This document shows positions 33,850 to 44,485 of a stretch of 64,000 nt of DNA, piece by piece. Origin of the DNA: Metridium senile (taxonomy: Eukaryota > Cnidaria > Anthozoa > Actiniaria > Metridiidae); NCBI GenBank assembly GCA_949775045.1, contig OX459110.1, positions 10,797,741 to 10,861,740 on the forward strand, written 5' to 3'. The translations under genes and the position numbers were made by a program. The stretch's first letter is position 1. Every line of letters starts with the position of its first letter. Below the pieces are notes generated by a model. It was not told where the DNA came from, searched no databases, and saw only the letters and a list, made by a program, of their open reading frames with translations.

Positions 33850-33985
33850 ATTCTACCTTCCAACCCACTCGGTATAGTAACGTATGGTAACGTATGCATG
33901 TATATATAGCGTCGTAAGGATCGCAGTTGGTCGTGTGCAAGGTGTGATCTTGTTCTAGTGGTACTGCATGTTTAATTTCGTCGTA
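33850..33985. repeat. Left copy of an inverted ~110-bp duplicate (partner 36105-36215)
   Basis: gtatatatagcgtcgtaagg + atcgcagttggtcgtgtgca + tcttgttctagtggtac reappears as reverse complement at 36120-36200 (gtaccactacaacaagatcg ... gcgatccttatacgacgata). Both carry a TATATATA word. They may be the ends of a ~2.3-kb element or duplicated promoters. Confidence 0.6.
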
Positions 33986-34019
33986 AGCAAAATCATATTT
34001 CACGCGTAAAGTAAAGTAA

Positions 34020-34107
34020 AGAATAGTATTTTACGTCGGAAGTCCCTTCAGCCGAAGCTGATCTTCCAGAGAGCCGACGGTGCGCTCATTTTACTTCCCT
34101 CTCTCCA

Positions 34108-34139
<32 letters not shown>

Positions 34140-34275
34140 CTTAAAGCTACACGGAAAAACGAGAAGTTGAAACAAGGATGCGAGGTTACTGGGAATCGAA
34201 CTCGGGACCTCTCGCACAGAACGCCTCGCACTGCTGACCAACTGTGTCATCCTTGCTTCGTCACGACCACAAATA
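34020..34275 (-). mobile_element. tRNA-derived SINE
   Basis: Minus strand: ggatgacacagttggtcagc (A-box-like), then gaggtcccgagttcgattcc (good B box, GTTCGATTCC). These are followed by a non-tRNA body with gagaagttgaaacaa and ttaaagtagctttaaatacc and ending in tactttactttacgcg. The spacing of A and B boxes is tRNA-like but the cloverleaf is degraded. Confidence 0.65.
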
Positions 34276-34756
34276 CAGGAAGCGATTTCTTCCATAGCGT
34301 TCTGGTTTGTTTGGACCTGTGTCACGTCTACAGATGTAGCTTTTGATATTTGTATTCAGCTATAGCTAAGTGTTTTATCGTATAAAACAACCGGATCTCT
34401 GCCTACAGTCTTTGACAAAAGTGTTGGCACGAATCTAAAGTGCCTTTGAGGCCATGGCCAGTGGCCAAGAAAAGGCTGATAACTACCATATTTGGTCTAC
34501 ATGCTTCTACTAGTTTCGAGGAAACTCGGCAGCGCTCAACATAAACAGTTTACATATTATCTAGATCAGGACGTATAAATGATTGAATAAGAACTCCTTT
34601 TTTATTAAAACCATTCCAATATGGAATCAATTGCCAGCCTGCGTTGTTAACGCACCAAATGGTTATACATTCAAAGAACAGGAATCATTGTTTATTACTA
34701 CTAGAGACATTTAGACAGTCTTGGATACTGCTATTATATATTATTATTATAATGAC

Positions 34757-35101
34757 CGCTAGTGAAAGGACAAAATATGACAGATATAGGTATTTCTTTC
34801 TCTTTTATTCAAAACCATCCATGTTGTATTTTAGAATGATTCATTACCCGGCATTTGTGCTTGATATAGTATGAAAAAAACTATTTTCTTATGAGTTGTG
34901 ATTTTTTTCATATCGCTTACGTTTTCGCAAGTTTTTCTTCAAAATCTCGCGCGTAGGCATCCATTAAATGCCGGTTATCTCGAAAACAAGCTCGGGACAC
35001 CCCATTTTTCTTTTCATATTTGTAATCAGCATTAAATTTCACATTAATAAATCGTAGTTTAAAGAAAAGTTTAATATTATTTCCAAAAGTAGCCAGTCAC
35101 C
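34757..35101 (-). mobile_element. piggyBac-like element, copy 2 (one end missing)
   Basis: Reverse-complement homologue of the left ~300 bp of 24630-25264. It includes tgccgg...atgattcatt, cctacgcgcgagattttgaa (as complement) and the terminus aaagtagccagtcacc-TTAA (35102-35105). The other end is absent, so this copy is 3'-truncated and about 80% similar by eye. Confidence 0.78.
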
Positions 35102-35105
35102 TTAA

Positions 35106-36100
35106 GGCTATTTAAAGCGACTTAAGGACCCGAGGCAGGTTTATTTCACATCAACATTAATGTGGGGGGAGGGGAGATTTTTAAAAGAAATAAACTAGTT
35201 ACTTTATGAAATAAAATGTTAACATCGGGCCAACTACTTTTGTCACAGATTGTACATGACAGCTTGCACGATTTAGCTTCAACACTTTAAATTAAATGAT
35301 TAAAATCTTCAAGCATCACTTCGCAAAGCTAAGTGTTTGGACTTTCCATAGATAAGATATTTCTAGATTTGAAAAAAAATTTTTGTACATATGCATGTGT
35401 CTGAGCACTAGTGCTAGAAACATCGCCATAGTCCACAGTAGTCATGGTGAATTCTTACTACACTGTTTCCTTCGACATTGAGGTCCGCACTAGTTTAACC
35501 GCGCTAGCTATCATAATTTTTTACTGACTGAAAATGTATCCTTAGAAACATCGAGGTAGCCCACAACCGGCCTAATCTATTTTGACAAGAATAGCGGCCG
35601 GGGAAGTTCAAAACAATGCTAAAAATACACGTTGCTCGATAGTAAACGTGCCATAGTTCTGATAGTATAAAATATACGAAGGCGTTTTATCGTCTTCCAT
35701 GTTTCTTGCCTCCCGATCTCTTCCTTCCTTCCTTCATTCACAAACATAGTAACTAAAAACTACAATGGGGTCTTTCTTTGCAGCGGAAATTCAAGTAAAA
35801 TACTGATGATAAACACACATTGATTCAAAACAAAGGATGCAAAATGTCATAAAATAACGACTGATCATGATGTGGAAACGTAGACTATGTGTCGATGTCT
35901 CTGAGGAGACAATTAACGAAAAAGGGTAAAAATAGACCGTCACTTTGTAAAAAAAAATATTTTTATCTATAGACGTCAGTTTCGGATATTGATACTTAAA
36001 CGTAGTAAAAATGGCAGCTTGTACACCGTGTAAATGAGATCTAGTGTTACTTACTGACGTTAAGGACGTTAAGGTGGACCTGCAGCACGGCATGGAAGAC
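35106..36100. other. Intergenic, no gene seen
   Basis: No supported exon. A minus-strand frame at 35791-36102 (103 codons) is hydrophobic/Cys-rich but overlaps the inverted duplicate region and has no recognisable domain. Confidence 0.4.
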
Positions 36101-36104
36101 ATCT

Positions 36105-36260
36105 TGTGGTCGTGCCACGTGCGGTACCACTACAACAAGATCGTACCATGCACACGGCCAACCGCGATCCTTATACGACGATATATATACGAGTCGTGGG
36201 CGCGAAGGAACAATATACTATAAAGACCTGCTTCTCCTCCTTCGTCGCTGAGTAAAAGAA
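36105..36260 (+). promoter_or_regulatory. Right copy of inverted duplicate with TATA-like sequence
   Basis: cgacgatatatatacgagtc followed by aatatactataaagacctgc could serve as a pol II promoter. No gene could be attached to it. See 33850-33985. Confidence 0.25.
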
Positions 36261-36394
36261 AACTATTTTGAATTAGAAACCCACGTTGTGTGTTTGCTTT
36301 AAGGCTTTATTCGTTTGAAGGAATTTCTAGTGAATAAGTGCTTTAGAATGATAATTTCCTGTTCCATTTCATGCGGTTAACATTCTCCGATAGT

Positions 36395-36670
36395 GACTAA
36401 TAGTGACTAAATAAGAGCTATCAAACAGTGGCAATTTTATTTTATTTCTTGGATAAAGTCTTTGCGCTTTTGTTATAACTTAACTTTTTTTTTATAGTGA
36501 CTAATATTCACTAATTACTAACTATCACACAGTAGCAATTTTATTTGATATATATATTGTTGCGCTTTCGTTATAACTTTACTTTTTTTTTTTTTGATAA
36601 TGACTTATAGTCACTAAATAAGAACTATCATTGTGACAGTAGCAATTTTATTTGATATAGATATAGTGTT
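36395..36670. repeat. ~105-bp tandem repeat, three copies
   Basis: atagtgactaat...aactatcacacagtagcaat + tttatttgatat + gcgctttcgttataacttta repeats at about 36400, 36497 and 36600, each with a T-run before the next unit. Confidence 0.8.
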
Positions 36671-36917
36671 AGCTCTCTACATGGTCGTTATATGTGGAAC
36701 GTGTCGTATATCAGGGTTTATAGCACGGCGTGGGTATCAGCAAGAGATTTTATTTCACACTGGTAATTGCTGATTTCCTTGCCCACATTAATAGACAGTT
36801 TATTTATACATTTATACATGTACATTGATATTTGCGTGTTTCGGTGAATGAAGGTTACTTCCTCAAATATTAACGTCACAGTGCTTCCCGTTTCTACTAG
36901 TTACTTTTTAAGGCCGT

Positions 36918-37202
36918 TACACACCTATTTCAATAATCGTTGTCGCAATCAAAGCTACAGTCCTCACTCTGAAGCCTGCAAAGGATGTCGGTATTTCTTC
37001 TCTTGTTATCGATTTATTCATAGCATATTTTGGTTGTACATCTTTGTGTTATATGACCATACAAGTTGTTGTTGTGGTAGATATAAATAGAAATATTTCT
37101 TTATAAATCACAAATAATGTCGGCATATAACCGACATCCTTTGCGGGCTTCAGAGTGTGCATGTAGCTTTGGTTGCGACAACGACTTTTGACATAGGTGT
37201 AT
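36918..37202. mobile_element. MITE (acacctatttcaataatcgt family, copy 1)
   Basis: acacctatttcaataatcgt + tgtcgcaatcaaagctacag + gcctgcaaaggatgtcggta at the left is mirrored at the right (accgacatcctttgcgggct ... gacataggtgta). Related copies are at 45055-45314 and 50855-51152. Confidence 0.88.
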
Positions 37203-38180
37203 GTATATACACAAGGCGACAAGTCGATGCAACATGACTCGGTGACACGTAGCTTTGTGAAAACACATCACCGCGATACTACTTTCACTCATATTTTTGT
37301 TGCGACATCCTGACGCATGAGTTCAAACCAGTTTGAATTTTTGCGACGTGTCACGGGGCCGACAAAAATTACTACACAAACTATACGTGCATACGAGGGG
37401 AATTGTCGCCGCAGTGTGTCACCGCGTCTTGTTGCAGAGAGATGTCGCTTCGTGTGTACCGGCCTTTATTCCTTTGCATGCATTTTTGTTTCTGATATTA
37501 TTAGCCAAGTCTTCTCTCCTTTTTTAATCTTCTTCTTGTTTCCTCTCCTTTCCTGTTTTTCTTTCAGATTATTCTAAATACCTGTATTTTTTCCTTCAAT
37601 CTTTGTTAACTTGGATTTTTTTCTCTTATTTCTTCTATTCCATCATTCTATTTCTCATTCTTTCTCTTCAAAGCGTTTTTTCTCTGGATTTATTTCTCTT
37701 TTTCCTATATTCCTTTACTAGCTTCTCTTTCATCGTTTTACAAATATTATCTTTTTCTTCAAGTCTTCTTTATCTTTCTTTCCTTCATTCTCTCGTAGTC
37801 TAAACAAGTGGCGAAAAGGACGTGTTCCTTTATTACTGATAAATGTAATAAGAATAATCAAAATAATGTATTTAATAAAGATAAGTAGAAATAAATAAAA
37901 GTCTAAATATAATTCATTAAACACTTTTCTTTTCTTTATAAATAAAATCCAGTTATAATACATATAGGACTTTTCTTTTGTTGTTATTGTTGTTCTACAT
38001 TACAGTTTTTTTTCATCTCGAACCATTAAATCCAAAGATTTTTCATATATAAATTATTTATTCTATTCATTCGTATTGTCAATTGTTATTTTGTTTTGAC
38101 CAGCTCTTTTGAAAGCATTATAATTCTCGCAGGATGGAGTTTATAACCTGATATATCCATCCATATTTTTCCAAGTCTTC
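37203..38180. other. tgtcaccgcg-rich block, then pyrimidine-rich intergenic sequence
   Basis: 37240-37460 contains repeated gtgacacgta, gtgtcaccgcg and tgtcgccgca words in both orientations, perhaps a degraded inverted-repeat element. 37500-37800 is C/T-rich; 37800-38100 is AT-rich. Short frames (37317-37577, 37603-37803) show no family features. Confidence 0.45.
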
Positions 38181-38184
38181 CTCG

Positions 38185-38745
38185 TTATTTATTATGTCTC
38201 CAGCCTTGTTTATTCTCCTTATGCCTTCTCATTGTTTCTCTTATCTCCCTGTCTTTTTCCTTATATGCTTTTATTTGCCTCTGTTCTTCATAGATTCTCC
38301 CATTATTTCTGTCCGTGTTCCTCTCCGTATATATTAAGCTAGTTATTCCTTCTCCCATCTTCCTATATTTTCCCATAGTTTCTACTCTATTTGCCTCTGT
38401 TCTCCCCATAGATTTTCCCATTATTTCTGTTGGTGCTCCTCCGTATATGTAAGCTATAGTTCTTCCTTCTCCCATCTTCCTATATTTTCCCATAGTTTCT
38501 ACTCTATTTGCCTCTGTTCTCCCTAGATTCTCCCATTATTTCTGTTCGTGCTCCTCCGTTTATTAAGCTAGTTATTCCTTCTCCCATCTTCCTATATTAT
38601 CCCATTGTTTCTACTCTATTTGCCTCTGTTCTTCCTATAGAATCTCACATTATTTCTGTTCCTGTTCCTCTCCGTATATTAAGCTAGTTATTACTTCTCC
38701 CAGCCCCCTATATTTTCCCATTGTTTCTACTAGTCTAGTCTAAGC
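38185..38745. repeat. ~116-bp tandem repeat at the 3' side of the GT31 gene
   Basis: tctactctatttgcctctgt recurs at 38381, 38498, 38610 and (partly) 38726. Between copies are attatttctgttcgtgctcc and cttctcccatcttcctatat. It ends ~50 bp from the glycosyltransferase stop, so it may be transcribed in its 3'UTR. The 102-codon minus frame is repeat-derived. Confidence 0.9.
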
Positions 38746-38797
38746 TTTGTTTCTCCCGCCTTCTTGATCCACTCTTTGATTCTATCGCTTTTGATTA

Positions 38798-39835
38798 TTA
38801 AAGTTTACCATCAGCTTTCTTAATAGCTTGATACTTCATGTGTATCAATCGTATAGTCTTCCCTTTCAAACGTTCACCAAGGCAGATTACCTTCCTATAC
38901 TTGCTTTCTTCCCAACTCTGCAGCTTCGAAGTGAGAGATGGATCCCATACAAAAATTTCGTTATTATATATTGGAGCTATGTGTATACTCCTCATTAAAA
39001 CCCCTAAATATGCATCTTCTACACTGAACATCTTGGTCACCTTAGACTTTCGTATTAGTTTACCAAGTAAGCTTCCTGAAAAAATATAGAAAGGTCCTAT
39101 ACAATAGTCAGGGAAATACCGTTCAATAAACTCGCTATGGCTGACAAACCACTGGTTCCCAGGAGACCGCATGACTCGGCCTTGATGTAAAACCCAGCCA
39201 GTGTAAAAGTTATCAGGAAGTTCTTTTTCGTGTAGAAATGTAATCAAATGCGGTATATCTACGTAGATGTCGTCATCTACTTTCATTAAATACTTAGGGT
39301 TGTGCTTTCGTGCCCATCTAAAGCCTGCCCAGATCTTGTTGATCATATTTCGGTACGATTCTTGCGTTATTATTTGTAGTACATCGCCGTGTATGTAAGA
39401 CTCATCTATCAAGTCTTTATTCTCTTTAGGATTGTCTGAAACTCCGACTAAAAACACGCAGAATACTTGTAGGTCGTTGTTGAAATCATTACGTGTATTA
39501 GATGACTTAGCAAGTGTATTAGTGTTCGCTGTTCCTGCCCAAGTTTCGCGAAGTAGCTGCCTTCGAGTTGCAGTTTTAGGAATTGAATTGATTAAAATCA
39601 ACAAGAAGACATTTCCGTGTATCTGAGGAGATGTAACGTTCTGATTTCTTCTTAGCTTGGCTGTTATAAGTTTACGAAAAGTCTTGGGGTGGTTGTTCCA
39701 TGCATAGTGAAATCCACCATATATAATAACAGAGAGCAATAATATTATCATGATGTGTTTTGATGCAAGCAATCTTGGACATAACGTTCTTGCAGCACTT
39801 GAAGTGACTTCTGTTCTCTTTGTAGCTTTGCTCAT
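38798..39835 (-). CDS. Beta-1,3-galactosyltransferase family (GT31) type II membrane enzyme
   Basis: Single-exon gene of 345 aa from the ATG at 39835 (a GTG two codons upstream is not needed). A short basic N-tail is followed by one membrane anchor near residues 27-45 (HIMIILLLSVIIYGGFHYAW), the type II Golgi topology. The lumenal domain shows GT31 motifs in order. RRQLLRETWA is near 91-100 and KYLMKVDDDIYVD near 182-193, with the metal-binding DDD at 187-189. RYFPDYCIGPFYIFSG is near 239-254 and EDAYLGVL near 273-280. One sequon sits in the stem (N66-V-T). Length and motif spacing match beta-1,3-GalT/GlcNAcT enzymes. It would transfer galactose, GalNAc or GlcNAc in beta-1,3 linkage from a UDP-sugar to glycans in the Golgi; the exact donor and acceptor cannot be told. 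AT-rich, intronless copies are common in this family in invertebrates. Confidence 0.93.
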   Translation of the reverse strand: MSKATKRTEVTSSAARTLCPRLLASKHIMIILLLSVIIYGGFHYAWNNHPKTFRKLITAKLRRNQNVTSPQIHGNVFLLILINSIPKTATRRQLLRETWAGTANTNTLAKSSNTRNDFNNDLQVFCVFLVGVSDNPKENKDLIDESYIHGDVLQIITQESYRNMINKIWAGFRWARKHNPKYLMKVDDDIYVDIPHLITFLHEKELPDNFYTGWVLHQGRVMRSPGNQWFVSHSEFIERYFPDYCIGPFYIFSGSLLGKLIRKSKVTKMFSVEDAYLGVLMRSIHIAPIYNNEIFVWDPSLTSKLQSWEESKYRKVICLGERLKGKTIRLIHMKYQAIKKADGKL

Positions 39836-40560
39836 GATCACTGCAGCCTTTAATAACCTTTTTGCACCTTTAAAGTAACCTCTAGTTCGCCACGTTACTG
39901 TGAATTCGCGGTGTCAAGTTTCCAAGTAAGTGATGTTAACTTACCAGTCTTTAATGGAGGTTAACGTAGTTTGTGTTTTATGAATATTCATGCGTTCAGT
40001 CATTTGTGACGGGCACCAGGTAACGCTATTATATGCATTGTTTCTTTGTCACACATTTGATTCACTGCTATAGGAATTATAATATTCGTGAATATCATCA
40101 TCAACATTATCATTCAGCCACCATATGATATCAATGATATTTTTTAATGCCTTTTTCCCCGTTTTGCACACACCCTTTTGACCATTTTCCCCCTCTTTCT
40201 GTTTTGATATTACTATAATTTATGTCAGTCAATATGGTCAATAAAGCTGTTAAAATAAATGAATAAATAAATAAATATTCATCATCATTATCGTCATGAT
40301 CGATTCAGTTCCCCAAACAACTTTTTCTTTATCATCGCAGGGTTTTACTCTATGCTTTTTTTTTAAATTTTCGGACGTTTTTGTTTTTGTTGCTATTAGC
40401 TTGCCAGTCTATATGTTATTTTCAGTGTTGTTGTTCGTGTTTCTTTCCTTTTATTTTCTCTGCCTGTTTCACTCTCTGTCTGTTTGTTTGTTTGTCTCTC
40501 TATTTGTTTGTTTGACTGTCTGCCGGCTGTTGGTTGGTCGTGTGGTTGTTGCCTGTTTGA
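39836..40560. other. Intergenic; possible LINE 3' tail at ~40195-40280
   Basis: actataatttatgtcagtca + atatggtcaataaagctgtt followed by (AAATGAAT)n resembles a truncated non-LTR retrotransposon end with a microsatellite tail. The rest is T-rich with tttgtttgtttg runs (40480-40510). No gene seen. Confidence 0.4.
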
Positions 40561-40581
40561 TCACAGGCAGCCCATAGTTAA

Positions 40582-40989
40582 CAGAGGGGCAGCCCAAGCA
40601 ATTCACTTTTACAGTAGAGATATGGGAGGAAAAAATCTGTATTTTTATTGAACTAAATTTGAGCATATTTCAATCCTGTGTTGTTGTTAAATTTATTTGG
40701 TGTCATTCTGGGTGGTTTTTGAACGTTTTAGAACACTTCTTGTTTAATGTTTGCCCACCTGTACTTAACTGAATGGTAATTTAAATTTAACTCTGTTTAA
40801 ATACAGGTTGGCAAACATTAAAAAGAACTAAATGTTCTAATACGTTCAAAAAACACCCAGAATGACACCAAATAAACTTAACAACAACACAGGATTGAAA
40901 TATGTTCAAATTCATTTCAATAAAAAATACGGATTTTTCCTCCCATATCTCTACTGAAAAAGTGAATTGAGTGCTTGGGCTACCTATGG
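40582..40989. mobile_element. Foldback element with ~190-bp arms
   Basis: agcccaagcaattcactttt + acagtagagatatgggagga + catatttcaatcctgtgttg + attctgggtggtttttgaac is mirrored almost base for base in the right half, ending ...gtgcttgggctacctatggt. The arms meet near 40780-40800. It encodes nothing. Confidence 0.9.
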
Positions 40990-41334
40990 TTTCTGATTGG
41001 CATGTAGTTGGCAGATTAGTTGGTTGGTTGATAGAGGTTTATAGATGGTTGTCATGCATGCTGGGTGGCAGATTGGGTGGTTGGTTGGTTAACGTTGTGG
41101 ATGGTTGGCTGGTTAGTTGGTTGGTTTGTCAAGCAAGTGCTTTGGTGTGAACGTGAAGTATAGAACAAATAGAAGGACGACAATGATGAACATAGACACT
41201 TGTAATTACAGGTAAGCCGTTGTTTTACAACAATTCACACTTTCATCTGTCTATTTGTAATTCATCCTTACGTCCAACCATTTATTCATCCGCCCAACCT
41301 CGTTCCCAGGGCCCTCTCCCATCCGCCCTCCCAT

Positions 41335-41965
41335 CGATTCGTTGATTCATTCGGCGTTATCCATCAATCCGTTCATTCATTCATTTATCCATTCATTCAT
41401 CTCCCCATCCATCCATTTATTTATCCATTCATTCATCTATCCATCCATTCACCCATTTATTCATTCAATCATCTATTCACTTATTAATTAATTAATTCAT
41501 TCATTTATCCATTCATTCATTTGTTCATTCATTTATCCATTCATTCATCTACCCATCCACATCCATTCATTTATCCATTCATTTATCTATCCATTCATTC
41601 ACCCATTTATTCATTCAATCATCTATTCACTTATTAATTAATTCATTAATTCATTTATCCATTCATTCTTTTGTTCATTCATTTATCCATTCATTCATCT
41701 ACCCATCCACATCCACCAAAATTTGTAATTTATTCAAAACTAGCTAACTGACTTGTTTAGCCTTACGGTTATTTCAGTTAGCGTGTACTAAATTAAGTTC
41801 TTTAATAATTTATGTTAATTAGTTTGTACAAAATTAATACTAAATAAATTCATTGTCATTGTCATTGTCATTGTCATTGTCATTGTCATCCATTCATTTA
41901 TCCATTCATTTATCTACCCATCCACATCCATTCATTTATCCATTCATTTATCTATCCATCTATTC
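41335..41965. repeat. (CATT/CATC/TTAT)n microsatellite field split by a retroelement tail
   Basis: Repeats of atccattcattcatttatcc cover 41335-41712 and resume at 41885-41965. A ~110-bp block (acattcatctatcc...attaattaattcattc) is itself duplicated at ~41390-41560 and ~41560-41710. The gap between is the insertion described next. Confidence 0.93.
41713..41890 (+). mobile_element. LINE-type 3' end with (CATTGT)n tail inside the microsatellite
   Basis: Unique sequence ending aatactaaataaattcattg and then six to seven copies of tcattg. A short microsatellite tail after an A/T-rich 3'UTR is typical of several non-LTR clades. The flanking microsatellite is the same on both sides, so this is an insertion. 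Confidence 0.5.
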
Positions 41966-42070
41966 AACTATGTATATATATTTTTCATTAATTTCTAGTG
42001 TCTCCCACAATGCTTTGACGCACATATCGTAAATCCCAGTGCACTATGGGTAAAGTGAACATTTTCCAAG

Positions 42071-42541
42071 ATGGCTACCGTACAAGATTTCAGAAGATAT
42101 CTTGCCAAATACCTGCCCTATGCTGGCGGCGTAAGCTACTCCATCCTTGCCCTCAACACGATGGGTATTAATCTACCATTATTGGGTGAAAATGGTCGTT
42201 TGATTGTCTTCAATAGTACGCTAGCATTCTCTCATGTCGGCTTTGGCGTCTACATCTACAATCGTCCTATCCTCGATGCCCTGAAACCTTCGACAACAAA
42301 ACGATTGATTTGGAGTTTATTTGGATCTTGGATGATGAATCTAGGTTCTGTTCTCTTCTGGGCTATTGGTAAAGAGTTAGGGCCTACTAATAAAGTTGCA
42401 AGAGCCTTGATCGGCCTTTCTGCTGGAGGAGTTTTCCTGTATGTTGCTACAGATTTCACGAATGCTTTAGACAAGATCAGAAAACGAGATTTGGCTAGTA
42501 TCGAGGAGCGTGATTCAGGAAACGAAGATGATGAAGAGTAA
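42071..42541 (+). CDS. Small four-helix membrane protein, family not recognised
   Basis: Uninterrupted 156-codon gene with a strong start context (ttccaagATGGC). Four hydrophobic segments lie near residues 16-36 (PYAGGVSYSILALNTMGINL), 44-64 (LIVFNSTLAFSHVGFGVYIY), 78-99 (SLFGSWMMNLGSVLFWAIG) and 106-128 (ALIGLSAGGVFLYVATDF). A short charged helix (DKIRKRDLASIEERD) and a very acidic tail (GNEDDEE) follow. There is no signal peptide, and Gly/Ser-rich helices pack tightly. The protein is well composed and has housekeeping-type codon use unlike the surrounding repeats, so it is very likely real. A mitochondrial or ER membrane location is a guess. The 3' flank stays free of other genes up to an AATAAA at 44480, which may end a ~1.9-kb 3'UTR. 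Confidence 0.87.
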   Translation: MATVQDFRRYLAKYLPYAGGVSYSILALNTMGINLPLLGENGRLIVFNSTLAFSHVGFGVYIYNRPILDALKPSTTKRLIWSLFGSWMMNLGSVLFWAIGKELGPTNKVARALIGLSAGGVFLYVATDFTNALDKIRKRDLASIEERDSGNEDDEE

Positions 42542-42802
42542 ACGGACAAGTACGTGGACATGACGTTATCATTTCTTCAGACAGTAGACCTCCAAGTAGG
42601 TGGACAATTTAAAAATGACAAAAAACATTTGCATATGAGTTAGTTTCAGTTTTAACGTCATATTACATTATGGAAGAATCGATACAAAATATGTACATAT
42701 AAAAAAATATTGTTACTTACTGATATTTCTGAGATAATCCTTTGTGATGTTTCTTTATCATGACAAATGGTTGACATCTATATAACCAAGATTTGCAATA
42801 TA

Positions 42803-43342
42803 ATAGTCTTCTTCACAGTTCCCTGCGCCATCTTGAAGGGTAGCTGGGCCTTTGCATTGAAGCGAGACAAACATTGAGCTTGCAATGATAGAGACAAGTG
42901 AATAATTGCCCAGTCAAGGTGTAAATAAAAATAAATCACTTTTTTAACGTCTCAATTCTTCTAGACTGGACACGTGTGTCCTACTTATGGGGGAGACTCA
43001 GACACACAATCACTACCTCTACGTTGAATATTTTAGCACACAACTCTGCTCACATGCTCATTTTTGCGGATGGAGGAAAACCGGTTAATCAGAGAAAAAC
43101 CCTTGTGGCATTGCCGAAGAGAAGAACACATCAAACAAACTCAACTAACATGTAATTCATGCCCAAGCTGGGACTCGAACCTGGACCACAGCGGTGAGAG
43201 GTGCGCAGTAAACCACTCAGCACCCATGCCACCCATAAAATGTTAAAATGTCTCTATCATTGCAAGCTCAACTTTCGTCTCGCTTCAATGCAAAAGCCAG
43301 GCTACCTTTTAAGATGGCGCAGGGAACTGTGAAGGGACTATT
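42803..43342. mobile_element. TIR element (cttcacagttccctgcgcca) carrying a tRNA-derived SINE
   Basis: aatagtc...ttcacagttccctgcgccat + cttgaagggtagc and, further in, tttgcattgaagcgagacaa are mirrored at the right end (ttgcaagctcaactttcgtc ... gatggcgcagggaactgtga). Between the arms the minus strand carries a tRNA-like SINE head (tgctgagtggtttactgcgc, gtccaggttcgagtcccagc; B box GGTTCGAGTCC) at ~43150-43235. Its body runs to ~42960 (ggtttttctctgattaaccg). The whole unit lies ~260 bp after the stop of the membrane-protein gene. Confidence 0.75.
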
Positions 43343-44479
43343 CTTCAAAGAAATATATTTAAGTTAATTATACATTGCATAATCTTGCACCTCAGCATAA
43401 CATCTAAAATATCAACAAGTGACAGTCTATATTATATTGTGTATGAGTTAGCATTTAAACTATTGATTGTTTGCCTAGAAATACAACGTAGTGTTCTTGT
43501 TATGGCAAAAAGACTTTAGTTTGGCCATTGCAATGTTTTGTGTTTATGTAATACAGTGAGAGAAGACATACATTTGAACAGTAAAGATTTATCGAGATCT
43601 GCATGTAACACATTAGGAAGTTAGACGAACAGAACAATTAGATAGATATTCATCTCAGGGAAATAATAACTCCAGTTTCATGTTATCTAGCAACGCTGCA
43701 CTGTTTGTACAAAAGCTGCATTTGTACAAGGATAACCTCAATTCAGCAAAAATTCAAATGTGATTTATATTGTTAATAAATAGCATTTTCTATGCTTTGC
43801 TTGTGATTTGTGAATATTTTTAAAACAAATCAAGGCTTAGCCTGTGCAAATGCACCATTTGTCAAAAAGTACAGCGGTGCTATATAGATAACATGAAACT
43901 GGAGTATTTTAATAATAAAAATAATTGACGTCCTAAAACAGCTTTTTGAATTATCCTTTTGTTGCTCTGATTGGTTCCTGAAACCACTGATAATAGTGAT
44001 GTGTTTGACATTTATGTTTGGCTCTTTATTAATTAGCTTGAAAAGCTTTTTAGAGTCATGTGGATTTTAACATCAATGATAAAAAGTTATTCCATGTTTT
44101 AGTGTGTGTGTTTAGTAAGTACCCAAGGTACTGTTTATTAATGTTGGTAGTGTTTCCTAAAATCAATTCAATTCGGCATCTTAATTCGGGTAAAAAAATA
44201 CAGCCAAAAAATTAGCTTGTTACCAATTTGCCCCACAAAAAACTCAATTAATAATATTGTCTGGAAAGTCCATGAATAGACCAAAACCCATTTCCTACCA
44301 AAAGATGACGAAAATAAAGTAGGGAGTTAGCTCCAAAGAACTCATTGTCTTGAGACTTGAAACCATGATCAAGTTTCTTGCAGAAGTTACAGCATACCTT
44401 TTAAAAGTTTCTAGATATGTTCTTTGAAGTGCCTTCATACTTTACTTTGTCCATGATTGGCCTGAATCTGAATGACATC

Positions 44480-44485
44480 AATAAA
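44480..44485 (+). terminator. Candidate poly(A) signal AATAAA
   Basis: catcaataaaatatgttttattttaatctgtgtgttg: AATAAA followed ~20 bases on by a GT-rich stretch. It is the best 3'-end candidate for the gene at 42071-42541, though earlier AATAAA words exist (42923, 43785). Confidence 0.4.

Noticed and set aside
34150..34260. Functional tRNA gene on the minus strand
   Set aside because: Only A- and B-box-like words are kept; the stems do not pair properly.
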